Source of the DNA: Rhizophagus irregularis
Lineage: Eukaryota; Glomeromycota; Glomeromycetes; Glomerales; Glomeraceae
Assembly: GCF_026210795.1 (NCBI RefSeq)
Contig: NC_089436.1
Location: forward strand, 1,674,001 to 1,738,000
Length of the DNA: 64,000 bases
Direction: 5' to 3'
Part shown: piece by piece, positions 39,991-52,340 of the stretch
How positions within the stretch are numbered: the first letter of the stretch is position 1
Layout: each line of letters begins with the position of its first letter
The notes under the pieces: generated by a model
The model's database searches: none
The model's input: only the letters and a program-made list of their open reading frames with translations
What the model was told of the DNA's origin: nothing
Program-made: the position numbers and the translations under genes

Positions 39991-42866
39991 GTAGAATGGT
40001 ACTAATAATTGTCTTTTGTTTTTAGAAATAATTTCCCTATAAAAAATTTTTATCTGAATATTTCCATTATTTCTCCGTGTCTTCCGTAAAAATTCCGTGA
40101 AAATGATACATTCACGGATATCCGTGTTAGTGAGATGAAAATTTTTATGATTTAAGCCTATAAATTCCATTAAAATGATACATTCACGGAAAAAATATGG
40201 AAAGATAAAACACAGATCAGATTTTTTACAGGGTTTATTTGAAGAGACTTGAGATAGTTCATTTAACTTTTGATTAATAAATTTTCGATTAAAAATAAAA
40301 AATATTTTCTATTTTAAATACGTAAGAAAATTTTAAATAATTTTGAAATCACATGGCAATAATCAAATTCAACTATCTGAATTGAGAAACTGATGCGCTA
40401 TCAAAAAATAAGATTATATTTAATAACTAATAGGAAAAATTTTTCAATTTTCATTTTTTTTTCTTTATTTTAATTTTAATCATGGATAATTCACAAGAAC
40501 CAGTAGGAAATTCCAACCCACCAGTTGATAGAAAAAGATCAATTAGAAGACCAAAATCTAGTTGGATCTGAAAATACTTTGACTCAGAAATTTGTGATGA
40601 TTATAAATGGGCAATATGCAAATTAGATAAATTTGGTACAGATATTCCCTGTAAAAAAGAATATAAAACAGACGGCTCTACTAAGAATTGCATTGATTAT
40701 TTGTTAAATAAACATAATTTTTGTAGTGATGGATCAAAAGATGATCAGGTATAATTTTTTTTTATTATTATTATTATTATTATACTCAAAGAGAGTGATA
40801 CTAATTTATTTTAAATTAATTATAATACATAAATATTTATTAAATAATCTTATTATATTTTTTATAGCAAACAATTACTGTTAAAATTATTAATAAACAT
40901 CAGGAAGTCGTCAACTTGAATTACGTCAATATCTGGTAGATTTTATTTTAAATATATCACAACCTTTAAGAGTAGTTGAAAATATGTATTTTCGTCAACT
41001 CATTCAGCAATTGGACTTAACATTTAACATCCCAAATGCTAAGAATACAGTTCACCCTTTCTATAGTGAATTTTTATATAGTGAATAATTTGCTATAATA
41101 AAGAAAAGTTCAGGTACAGTTTTTTTTATAAATAATAACTCTTGGTATAGTGAATTTTTATAATAAATTCTCTATAACTCGTAATTCGAATTTAAATTCT
41201 AGAACCAGTATTAATAAAATGACCCTTGATATAATAAAGATTTTCACTATAACGAATTTTTAAATGTTATACTATTAATTAGTGAATTTTTGATTATATG
41301 AAATTTATTTGAATATTCAATTTGCCTTTAGAAGCTAGAAAAATTTTGTGATTTAAACTAAAAAGGAAAAATATCATATTTATCTTTGATTGATAATAAA
41401 ATAATTCTGATTCAGTTAATTATTTTCTTCACACGTTAACGCTACTATGCTTAAAACTCAAAATATAAAAATTTCGTGTACTCAAATAGCCATAGGCAAA
41501 GGTAAAATATCCCAAGAAAAAACTTTGCCAAAAAGAACTTCCTTATCTCTTCCTCAAAAACATGAAATATGTCTTAAAAAAGTTACTGAACCTTCTATAA
41601 AAAATAAAGAACTAGCAAAATTATTTGATATTAGTGAAGAATGTATTAGTAATACGTCAAAAAATTCACAAAAGTGGCTTGAAATTGATTTTCAAGCATC
41701 TGAAGTTAAAGGAAAAAGACAAGTTAAAGCAATTTTTCCAGAAATTAAAGAAGCACTTACATTATATTATAAGTATTAAAAGTTTTGGAAAATGGTGTTG
41801 ATATTAGTAATCAAGTTTTACATAAAAAAGCCATGATGTTTGCATCTCTATATAAGATCGAAAATTTTAAAGGAAGTAATGGTTGGATTAACAGATTTAA
41901 AAAAAAATGTAATCTTTTTTGTTATTTAAAGCAAGGAGAAGCTGCAAGTGCGCCACTTGAAAAACTTGATGAATTTAGGAAGAAGCTTCAAGATTTGATT
42001 CATGGATATAGTCTTGATGATATTTTCAATTGTGATGAAACTGGTCTTTATTGGAAAATGGAATCTAAAGAACGATTTCTAATAAACCTGTATCTGGACA
42101 AAAACAATTAAAAGATCGGGTGATAATTCTCTTTTGTTCTAATGCAACTAATACAAAAAAGCTTAAACCAGTATTCATTCATAAATACAAAAATTCCCGT
42201 CCCTTAAAAAACTTACCAAAGTTATCCTTACCAGTAGAATATTACTGGAATATAAAAGCTTAGATGCAAGTCTCAATTTGAAATGATTGGATTTGTCAAC
42301 TTGATGCAACAATGAGATTAAAAGGAAGAAAAATTCTCCTTCTTGTAGATAATACTTCCATTTATGCTTTATATGAAGGTGTGGAATTAACTAATATAGA
42401 AATTAAGTCTTTACCTCCTAACACAACCACACACCTACAACCATGTGATAAAGGTATTATCAATAGCTTTAAGGTAAATAACTCTAAAATTTTAATGCAA
42501 TTTTTTATTTATTACAAAGTTGACTTACCATATCAGCTAACTATCAAGATTGGGCCTAATTTTATATAGTAATTTTGATCAATGTTATACCATCACAAAT
42601 AGTAAAAAAAATTTTTTTGTAATCAATTTAAGTAAACGCACCCTGAAAAAAAATAACATATTAAAACACGCGTCAAACTAATGAGCACAACCTAAAACTG
42701 ATGAATTTGAGTAGCGGAAGACTAGTAATTGGCAATTGGCATTTCACGCTTTTAAATGTTACTAATTATTAACTGTAAATAAAGTTAGTTATTGCAAAAT
42801 TACTTTTTATTTTTTAAATAATATTAAAAACATATTTATACTTTTTCAGATTTAATTACTACTAAT

Positions 42867-43451
42867 ATGTCAAACACTAATACAAGTTTTGCTTCACTTA
42901 CAACGTCTTTTACTACATTTACATCAGAATTTATCTGTTCCACTTGTCAAAAAAGATTTAAAAAACAAAGTGGACTTTTACGGCATTTGAATATTGTGAA
43001 AAAATATAATATTCCGTGTAATAACTTGGATAATTTGTCAGAAACAAACAATGAAAAGTTTAGAAGTATTCTTGTTTACTTAATTCACCGCAAACTTCCA
43101 CATGGATTTAAAAAGAGAGGTCACCAATTAGTGTCTCTTGCCTGTACTGAGCATCAGTTTTTTAATATTTTTAAAGGACATATTCATTATCATCATAGTA
43201 ATAGAAACATCTACAAGTGTATTTTTTGAAGATCTGCTGGATATCAAATATTAAGTGAAATCTTGAATAATCCATTATGGGGTCAAAAATTTTATGACAA
43301 TGAACAACAAACTTATGTTGTTTTATTTAGTGATCCACTTCAGCATTTAAAAAATAATCTATTAGCCATTGCAACTCACTGTATTATTGAAGGTGTAAAC
43401 ACTAAAAGGCACAAATCTAAATATAATCCTGGAGAAGTTGTTGTTGAATAG
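42867..43451 (+). pseudogene. C2H2 zinc-finger frame, transposon-associated
   Basis: MSNTNTSFASLTTSFTTFTS leads to one C2H2 finger (FICSTCQKRFKKQSGLLRHL) and then IPCNNLDN, RSILVYLIHRKLPHGFKKRG. A second piece continues (NNPLWGQKFYDNEQQTYVVL, IIEGVNTKRHKSKYNPGEVV). I recall this head as recurring next to transposase genes in Rhizophagus. One stop separates the pieces (about 43227). Likely an element-encoded DNA-binding protein, now broken. Confidence 0.45.
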
Positions 43452-43599
43452 AAAATTAAGGGTGAAAGAGATGCAAAGGAGAATTATTGTGAAGCAGGAT
43501 TTATATATATACGTTTTTGGGTGAAACAAATTTAAAATTTTATTGTAATAGAAAAAAAAAAATTATATACATTTATAATAAAGTGTTTTGATATTTTTT

Positions 43600-46570
43600 T
43601 CTATCTAAATATTAACCAAAGATAAATTTATAAAATGTGAATATTTTGAGGGTTTGGATAGGAAAGTGAGACATTATTTTGAGTATAAAATAGAAGTCGA
43701 TTTTCATGTTCCAAAATTTCGCAGATTGCTGATGTTTTATTTTGAAATTTTCCACCATTCTTGAGAGTTTTCTTAAAAAAATAATAAACATGATTGTGAT
43801 TCTTTTTTTCGACAGCACTGCATGAAAATGCATTTATTAATCCTCACCTTTTATGGATAAACATAAATTCCCAAACATGTGATACCAAAACATGAATATA
43901 AGAGATTATATCTGATGATTAATAAAGTTCTTGTTCTAAAATATTATTAGTTTCAGGATCTATCACAGTTTTTTTCAAAAATAATTCGTACCATACTTTT
44001 CTTTTAAACGAAAATATTGTAGATCTGTTTTTATTTCTCCTAAATGATCATAATATATAATTCAGCAAATCCATTCCACAAATTTTTAATTAATGTAGCA
44101 CGTTCTGGATCAAAAAGTTTTGCCAAATTAAAGTTCTGAAGAACACGAAGCTTATCATCTTCCATTAAAGAGATGTAATCCCAACTCTCAGTACCATGAA
44201 TTTTCCAAAACTCAAATCAAATTTTTAATTTTTCCATCTCTTTGATTATAATATTCTGAGATATATCATTAAATAATCCTTCATTTTTGATTTCTTGTAA
44301 AACTAATTCTCACAAGTGGTCAGTTATACATAACATTATGTGAAGCTTATCAGAAACATGATTTTTAAGCAAAATCATATTGAAAAGTGGTGGTAATTTA
44401 TGACCTGGGTATGCTATTGAATTTTCATTTAAAATATTTATTGATTTACTAATCACCCAATTAGAGATCCTGGGCGAAACCAAAATATTTAGTCATTTGA
44501 CTAAACCGAAATAGTTTAGACATTTAAAATTAAAAGACGAAATGCCGAAATTCAATATTCCATAGTATTTCCATGGATTTTTTATGGATTTCCATGGATT
44601 TTTAATTATAATAATTACTTATAAAAAAAAATAATAAATTTATATTAAAATATAATATTTTTTAAAGAAATTTATAAAACTATTTTATGTATAATATAAT
44701 TTAATATATTTTTATAATAAAATTATAATTTTATATAAATAAAATTTAAACTTAAAAAATATTACTATATAGTTTAGTCAATGACGAAACCGAAACTAGT
44801 TGGCAAAAAGAGTTTAGCCAGGTATCACTACACCCAATCAACTTGCCCATTTTCACGTTGGTTTTTAGTTATCTCGCATCATGGATAGAAATAATTGGAG
44901 TTTGCAGTATTAAAATCCAAACAGGTAGCGAGAATCTTCCAATCTGAGCTAAAAAAAAGCTCAAAATTCCAAAAAATATTGTTGATAATCATTTCATTAT
45001 TACTTAATTTTTGCAATTCTTGAATTAAGGCATTTACTGCAACTTTTAAAGTTGGATAATTTTCTGTTCCTGAAAATAAAACGGTTGTATAATGATAATC
45101 AGACTTGAAAAGATTCATTGAATCATCCAATAGTGCTACGGTAATCATCACGTAGCCACTTTTCGGTTCGCGTTCTACATCACCAGATATTTGAAGATGA
45201 ATAGTTGGTATTGCAGGATCTAATACTTTTTTTTTAATATATGATGGTATTATATACTCAAAAATTTTTTTGACACTTCGGTAAGCACCCTTTCCTGTTG
45301 CACTAACAACTTGTTCAATAATTAATGGATCAGTTATATCAGGCTCTTCCAAAGGTTCTTCTTGTATAATAGTAGAATTTAAATCAATAAAATTAATGGG
45401 TATTAATTCTCCCATACATGCATTAATCTCTTGACGGGTTTGAGAAATAGCATATTCTCGTGGTAATGTTGATTCTACAGCTGCAAGATGATGATATGCA
45501 TTACGAGGTATATTTTCTATATCTTGTACTATACTTTTCGTCAAAATGACAAAATACTAATTAAATTTATTTTGACATACGTAATGTATTTTGACAGATG
45601 TAATTAATTTATAGTAATTTTATAATAAATAGTGAATTGGTCCGTTCACCGAAATATGACGTAATTAATTAGCAAAGAAGTATATCTTGTACATATGCCA
45701 TTGATTGTAATTTTTGTTTTTTTTTAACACTATCATCATCTTCAAATGTTATATTATATTCTTTATTTTCTATAGTAAAATTTAAAGTTCTTAAAACTAC
45801 ACGATCTTTAGGATTGTAAAAGTCTTTAATTAAATTTTCAAAGTGTATTTGTTCTTTTTTCGCAAGACCTTTTGCACGTTTAATTTGTGTAGTTTTGCTT
45901 AATTCTTCATATAGTTTCAATTCACGTGGTCTACCTTTGCGATTTCTATCAATGCATTTTAATTGAAGTCCAAAGAGATAAACTCTGGAAACAGCAGTCT
46001 TCTTATCTGATGTTATAATCTGATAAAATATGTATAAATTAAAATACATTCTTTTATGATTTTTTTTTAAAATAATAAATGTATAAAAACTTACTTTGTG
46101 CAGTTCAACAGAAGCATCAAATGGTGATTGAGCTGAAACAACTTGATATTGTAAATTATCTCCAAAACAAATTAGGTAATGAGGTTTTTCTTCTGCGTAA
46201 TAAATAGAACATTGAATAGTACGACTTCTACTAAGGTAGTTTTAATAATATAATTATCAGATATAGGAAAATAATTAGGTGCTTCAATATGATTTACAGT
46301 TGGTGAGTAGGTACCTTCTTGAATAACAACATAAGTAAATTTTCGGTCATCATAGTATATTATTTCAGATGAAATAGGGTAATTTTCTTTTTCAAAAGAT
46401 TTTTGCTGCTTAGAATTTGACATTGAAAGTAACAGTTTTTCAGTTTTACGCGTTAAAAAATAGCAGCATATAAAAAAATTGTACAACAGATCTATAAAAA
46501 TGCAATAAGTATAAAAATTTCTGGTTATTAAAAATTCAATATGAGTCTTAACACCATATTTCTTTACCAC
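43600..46570 (-). pseudogene. Transposase-like multi-exon gene, interrupted by a MITE
   Basis: Minus-strand pieces in order: MSNSKQQKSFEKENYPISSE (46424) with YYDDRKFTYVVIQEGTYSPT; GLQLKCIDRNRKGRPRELKL (about 45990); ENIPRNAYHHLAAVESTLPR, VVSATGKGAYRSVKKIFEYI, DVEREPKSGYVMITVALLDD and FFSSDWKILATCLDFN (45544-44879). After the MITE at 44462-44830 it goes on with AYPGHKLPPLFNMILLKNHV, SDKLHIMLCITDH and, near 44180, ESWDYISLMEDDKLRVLQNF. The order resembles a recurrent Rhizophagus DDE-type transposase whose superfamily I cannot name. Stops and frame changes present. Confidence 0.5.
44462..44830. mobile_element. 369-bp hAT-like MITE
   Basis: Ends TAGAGATCCTGGGCGAAAC and, on the other strand, TAGTGATACCTGGCTAAAC, flanked by the perfect 8-bp duplication CACCCAAT (44454-44461, 44831-44838). 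The TAG-start and 8-bp duplication are hAT hallmarks. Innermost of a four-level nest. Confidence 0.8.
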
Positions 46571-49554
46571 TTAACTTTCGTAACAATAACAGAAAAATTT
46601 ACAACGTATATATAAAAATTTTTTGGCGTCATTAGTGCATGATTAGTATTATCACATAATGTCAGGTGATTTGACTATCATTATGATTGGTCCATAAAAT
46701 TTGGGGTTATCTCAAAAAAATTAGGGTTAGGGTATAGATTAGCGCATATGCTGTATTTGTATATTTGTAGGCATACTATTGAAAATTGCTCCTTTAAAAT
46801 CGTATCAAAGCCTTTGAAAAAACAGGTAATAGTAAGTTACTAATTAATATCAAAAAAACTATTAAATATATGGTATCAGCTTGGAATAAAGTTCTTTTCA
46901 AAACTATATTTAACTGCTAGAAAGATGCAGGAATTTTGCCATTAGATGATACAGATTCTCAAGATGAAATAGAAGAGAATAAACATGAAGAGACAGAAGA
47001 GAATGAACGTAGAGAAATTCAAGATTTAATTGATAAACTTGAATATACATACCTTCTTACTGCTGAAGAATATATTAGAATAGATCAAGAAAATGAAATT
47101 GATGGTAAGATATCAACTGAAGAGCAGATTGTTGCCATTCTTAAAAAAAATAATTCCATTTCTGACGATGAAAGTGATAGTGAAATTACTTTAGTATTTA
47201 GCTCTGAAGTTTTAGCCGCATTTGATAAAATATTTATCTATTTAAAACAAAATAATAGTTAAGATATTATTGATAAAAGTGCGCTTAAAGCTATAAAAAA
47301 AGCTAGGAAGGAGGTTTATAGAAATAATTTTTTTTAAAAAAAGCAAACGAGTTTAGACCTGTTCGTTAAATCTAACAACAGTGTTGACAGTATTGGTAAT
47401 AATAATATAAGAGAAGGTGTTAAAGATAATATTATGGATGTTGATAATATTAATTTTGAAACTTTATATTTTAATGAAAGGGACTTTTATAATCATGAAG
47501 AAGAATATGAAGGTTTTACTATCGAGTACCAGATTGATCAGAATTGTCTTTATAAATGATTGTATTACAGATTTATAATAATTGCATTTATCATACTTAA
47601 TAAAGTAATAATCCTTGAATGTCACAAATATAAAAAGTATTTATGCGTAAATTTATTAAAAAAAAATAAAGAAAATTTATTTTATTGCATGTGTTTTTTT
47701 AAAATATAAATTATTGCTTAGTCGAGTCGTAATTATCGTCATCATGTGATTAGAAGACTTTTGATATAGCAAAAATCTTATCTTTATTATTCGCTATACG
47801 TGATTAGTGAATTTTCTTACTATAGTGAATCTCAATTTTCAGCCTAAGAGGTTCATTATAGTGAAAGTGAACTGTATTAAAGCTATCATACATCGTGTTT
47901 ATAACTATATCTTTGAAGCTATAGTTAAATTATTACAATCAATTATTTCTGTCTATCTAACTCTGGATTTATGGACTGCAAGAAGCAACTATGGATATCT
48001 TGATATCACATGCTCTTTTCTAAATCAAGAGTATAAACTTAAAAAATTACTCTTACTGTTTCTCATCTCAGGTATCCACATACTTCTGAAAATATCAAGG
48101 ATGCTATTAATGAAGTTCTTGAAAAATGGAATTTACAGACCAAGGTATTCTTAATTACTACTGATAATGGAAGTAATGTTAAAAATTGTGTAAAAGAAAA
48201 ATTGGAAGAAATAGAATGGCATTCATGTGCTGTACACACCTTGCAGCTCGTTGTTGGAAACTGGAAAGGGATTAATGCCAGTTAAAAAATTACTAGTTAT
48301 AGTAATTTTAAGAGTAAAACGATTAATTAATTTTTTTTCAAAATCTAAGCAAGCTGAAAGATTAGAGGATGTCCAAAGAGATATAAATGAAAATATAAAT
48401 AATAAATTTTTATTGTATTAAGTTAATAATATAAATAAATCCTAAATTTAATTATTTTTTTATTATATAATAAAAATTCAAAAAAACTGATAAATATTTA
48501 CGTACTATTCAAAATTGTGAAACTCGTTGAAATAGTTTATATTTTGCTTGGAAAAGATTATTAGCCCTTCAAAATGCAATAAATATTCTTAATATACGAC
48601 TAGAGTAAAAAACAGATAAAAATTAAATTAAAGATTCCAAACAACTAAAGAAAATTTTGATTACTACTGAAGAGTGGGATTTGCTAGGAAGTTTAGTTGA
48701 TGTGTTAGAGCAACTTGCAGAAGCCACTGATTATTTAGGAAGCAGCACTTATTGTACATATAGTATTATTAATTTTTTTATTGAACAAATTAAAGCTGAT
48801 TTAATAAAAACCTTCTCTTCTGATTCTTTACAATCTTTGCCACAATCATCTTTTGTCATACTATCCTACACAAATTATTAATCAAGAAATAAATGATGAT
48901 GACGTATTTGCTAATGAAGATTTAGAAATTCAAAATGATTTAAATCTATCTGTAAATCAAACAGATAATTTGCTAAATTTAGTCAAGACAAGACTTCATA
49001 AAAATTTATGTAAATATTGGAATTTTCAAGATTCTAATACTCTTTTAGCTTCTTTATTAAATTCACGTACAAAGAATCTTAATAATATACCTGCTCAAGT
49101 TCAAACAGAAACAATAGCATTATTGTATGATAAACTTAAAGAATTAAAATTAAATCATGAATCAATTTCTTCTAATTCTACATTATCATCATTATCATCA
49201 TCAAATAAATATAAAAATTCAATTTTAAAAATTTAAATCAAGGCCAAAGACTCTGGATAATGAAATTTTAGAATATTTAAAAATAGATGAAATTGATTGG
49301 AAGGATAATTCCTTTATTTAGTGGAGATAGGAAAAAAACACTTTCATTATCTAAGTATTTTAGCACGTAAGTATTTGCCAATACCTGTTGCATTTACAGC
49401 TTCAGAGTGAATGTTTTCAGATGCAGGGAATTTGATGAGACCAAAAAAACTAGAATGAATCCTGAGTTGTTTAATAGATTTATTTTTTAAAGCGTAACTC
49501 TAAGATGTTACCTTCAATTTATCCACCTGTTTCTAATTCTGCTAATGTTTAAAT

Positions 49555-49731
49555 TATACATGCTGCCCAAATTATTTTGGGATGCCATAATTATAATTTG
49601 GGATGCCATAATTCATTCGGTTTATATATAATTTACTATGTAAAGTGCTAAAATAATTTGGGATGCCATAATTAAATTTGGGATTTTACTTATAATTACG
49701 GCAGTCCAAAATAATTTGGGTGGCATGTATA
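49555..49731. mobile_element. 177-bp MITE with long inverted ends
   Basis: TACATGCTGCCCAAATTATT and, on the other strand, TACATGCCACCCAAATTATT, with the match extending about 40 bases. Inside, AATTTGGGATGCCATAATT is repeated three times. TA may be the target. It sits at the 3' end of the hAT gene. Confidence 0.65.
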
Positions 49732-49904
49732 GTTTAAATAATAGTATTACATTTTCTTATTAATTTCAAACATTTGTACTTTATTACTTTATAAATAAAT
49801 AAATACTATTATAATCACTAATTTGCTACATTTAACTAAAAATAAGAAAATTAATTTTTATTAAATATAATGATCAATTATTGATTAAAAAATGATACCA
49901 TTTC

Positions 49905-50220
49905 TATAGCAAAGCTGTTCTGGAAGGTCAAAGCTGAAATCTACAAAAAAGAACAAAAAAGAACGTTAATAAGTGTTTTTAAATAAAAATAAATTCCCCT
50001 CCATTGAAATTACCATTTTGGAAGGTTAAAGCTGAAATCTACGAGAAAAACCAAAAAAAAAATGTTAATAAACGTTGTTAAAATAAAATAATAAAGAAAC
50101 CTTCTATTGAAATTACCTCCAAGGCTGTTCCCAGAAGGTTCAAAGTTGAAATCTACAAGAAAAAAAAGGCTTTAATAAACGTACTTAAAAAAAAAGTCTT
50201 CCTATTTTTTATGTAATTAT
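49905..50220. repeat. Minisatellite, about three units of 110 bp
   Basis: Units share GGAAGGTCAAAGCTGAAATC, TACAAGAAAAA, GTTAATAAACGT and a spacer with CCATTGAAATTACC. Confidence 0.6.
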
Positions 50221-50469
50221 CTGTTTAAACCTTTCAAAAGTTCTGAAACTTTAAATTATTTGTAAACCAGAGCTGAAAGGAGGACTGAAAAGATAAGTTC
50301 TGTGAAAAAAACGTATTTAATAAAAAAAATAAAAAAAAAGGGGTCAATCCGATATATTCAGATGCATCTGAATCAATCCAATACATTTGGATGCATCCAG
50401 CGAATATCTGGATAAGTAAAGGATGGATCTGCAGATCTATTTCGGATATCCAGATCATTTTAAATCAGA

Positions 50470-50830
<361 letters not shown>

Positions 50831-50985
50831 TAAAGTTCTCTATACTGCTGATCTTTTTTCCTATATCAAACATATATTAATCGAGAAAGCTCACATGATT
50901 TTGAGTGAACTTGGTTTGCTAAAATTTCACTAAAAAATTTTACTTTGCTTGATATAATATTAATAATACTTAGTCTCGATAATAT

Positions 50986-51752
50986 GAAAGTTGAAAAGCT
51001 TGATCTGGTAGAAAAAATCATTCTCCATGTTGATAAGATTAAAGATGCAAAAAAGTTTAACGATCCCTTAATGGTCCTTTACATTACTAATCAGTGGTCG
51101 TACCAATTCAGGAAAAACTAATAAAATCGTGAACCTATTATTAGGAAATAAGTTTTATTGCATGTTTAATAGTAAAAAGGGAGAAACATGCTATATAAAA
51201 AATGATGATTTGGTCCTTATCGGTTACTATCTTAAAGAGCTAAAATATTTATATCTAAAATCAGCATATCAGATAATTGCAAATAGCCCAAAATCATATC
51301 ATGAAAATATTACATTTTGGGTTCTGAAGCCTGATAAAATTCCAAATCCTGATTCCTTTTCTCCAGAGAGAGGTACAGTGGCCATATTCGAAGATGTGGA
51401 TGCTGATTCAAAAAAAGTTCAGGAGAAAATTAAACCTTATTTCTCTAAAGAACAATACAGTAATATTAGCAGTATTTACGTCTTTCAAAGTTTTTTTGAC
51501 TGCCCAAAACTGATAAGAAAAAACTTAAACTATTTTGTACTTTTCAATTGATCCACTTCAGATAAATTAGCTTATATTCTTCACCTATATACTAATGACT
51601 GGCGTAACATATATGCAGATGTTAAAAACTATTTATGTGAACAGAATTTCGTTGTCTTCGATTTGACAGTACCCCAAACCATCCCTACCGAATACAAAAA
51701 GGATGGGATATATCATTTCTTAGTGAATAGAATTTTCCTCAAAACTATTGAG
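50986..51752 (+). pseudogene. Fossil of an A32-type DNA-packaging ATPase
   Basis: After a head [20 protein letters not shown], the region contains a P-loop [18 protein letters not shown], then [15 protein letters not shown], a Walker-B strand [15 protein letters not shown]. Next comes the FtsK-HerA/A32 hallmark after it: [20 protein letters not shown] followed by NYFVLFN and LAYILHLYTNDW. The order P-loop, VAIFED, Q-S-x-x-x-x-P-K-x-I-R-x-N is that of packaging ATPases of Polintons, virophages and large DNA viruses. Length about 250 codons fits. Broken, with about two to three breaks, and AT-rich like its host, so it is an old copy. It is next to the decayed copy of the window's left end, so the intact-side counterpart, if any, would lie left of position 1. 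Confidence 0.6.
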
Positions 51753-51779
51753 TAAGACAAAATGTATATTTTTTTCAGG

Positions 51780-52340
51780 TTTTTAGGTCATATTCAGATT
51801 TATTACGTCTTTTCACCCATAATTTATTTTCATAAATATTAGAATATATTTCTAATTCTATAGTCACATTACTATGCTTCATTTTGGAAAGGATCTGATC
51901 AATAAGAGCAACAATTTTTCTATCCTTAGTAGAAATAATATTCTTCAGATGCCAAATTCTTTAACAAGTCAATAGACTTTTCAGTTGATGCAATAACTTA
52001 TTTTATATTAGGAATTATACTTTGAAAAAAGCTACCGAATCTGATAATTGGGTGATTTTTCTACCACTTTCCTTTAAAGACCTGGTCATGGCTACCTCAC
52101 GAGACTTATATTGCTCTTACAAATCGAGAAGCTCTTCAATCTTTTTTTCCAATATCTGCTTTGATATACACAATTTCTTATTTTTTTATCTTAACAAAGT
52201 TTTACAGTCACTAATAATAGTAGGCTTCATCTTCTGATGCTCTTTTTGCTTAATATAATTTTTAACTGCCTTATTTAACAAATCTTCCACTTCAGAATGG
52301 ATACTACTTACCTGTTCTAGCGATAATAGATGTTTTCAAA
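51780..52340 (-). pseudogene. Decayed copy of the coiled-coil gene at position 1
   Basis: 52160-52340 aligns with 1-180 (shared TTCATCTTCTGATGCTCTTT and ATTTAACAAATCTTCCACTT). On the minus strand it reads KQKEHQKMKP, then a coiled coil continuing to about 51790 (ILEKKIEELLDL, SREVAMTRSLKESGRKI). It is convergent with the packaging-ATPase fossil. Stop codons present. Confidence 0.55.

Larger units (their letters stand above)
42505..46790. mobile_element. Transposase-bearing element nested in the pogo gene
   Basis: It lies between the pogo codons for KILM (about 42500) and NRIKAFEKTG (about 46800). Weak inverted matches support ends: GCAATTTT at both borders, and CATATCAGCTAACTAT (about 42530) against CATATGCGCTAATCTAT on the other strand (about 46765), each followed by CCTAATTTT. 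Target duplication not resolved. Carries a plus-strand C2H2 gene and a minus-strand transposase-like gene. Confidence 0.5.
41447..47560 (+). pseudogene. Tigger/pogo transposase gene, interrupted
   Basis: The 5' pieces have a CENP-B/psq-type helix-turn-helix (RTSLSLPQKHEICLKKVTEP, NKELAKLFDISEECIS) and a Tc5-type second helix-turn-helix (FASLYKIENFKGSNGWINRF). The DDE_1 catalytic core includes DDIFNCDETGLYW, ILLLVDNTSIYAL, then LPPNTTTHLQPCDKGIINSF. After the nested insertion the gene goes on at about 46795: NRIKAFEKTG, MVSAWNKVLFKTIFNC and KDAGILPLDDTDSQDE (the usual C-terminal NCW-K-x-GIL box), then an acidic domain (46936-47262) and a tail to 47560. The catalytic aspartates are visible (NCDE, VDN, PCDKG). 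Stops and frame changes make it inactive. Confidence 0.7.
41048..47874 (+). mobile_element. pogo/Tigger element with TA target duplication, itself interrupted
   Basis: Ends CAGTTCACCCTTTCTATAGT (41048) and, on the other strand, CAGTTCACTTTCACTATAAT (47874), flanked by TA (41046-41047, 47875-47876). GTGAATTTT-type subterminal motifs occur at both ends. The native part (about 2.5 kb) is split by an insertion of about 4.3 kb. Confidence 0.75.
40492..49490 (+). pseudogene. hAT (Zbed-type) transposase gene, split by a nested pogo element
   Basis: The 5' part (ATG 40492) has a BED-type finger (ICKLDKFGTDIPCKKEYKTD, then YLLNKHNF), an intron (donor GTATAA at about 40750, acceptor TTATAG near 40867) and FRQLIQQLDLTFNIPNAKN. 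At 41046 a pogo element interrupts; beyond it the same frame goes on at 47877 with IKAIIHRVYNYIFEAIVKLL, VYLTLDLWTARSNYGYLDIT, LITTDNGSNVKNCVKEKLEE, HSCAVHTLQLVV and, near 49380, the hAT dimerisation signature (KYLPIPVAFTASE, FSDAGNLMRPKK). Deleting the pogo element and one TA restores the frame exactly at NAKN-IKAI. It also carries stops and frame changes on both sides, so it was inactive independently. Element ends were not found. Confidence 0.7.

Noticed and set aside
46724-46740. TTAGGGTTAGGG, two telomere-like units
   Set aside because: Only two units inside a nested transposon; no array and no chromosome end.
52022-52237. 71-codon plus-strand frame
   Set aside because: Antisense to the decayed coiled-coil gene that matches position 1-180.
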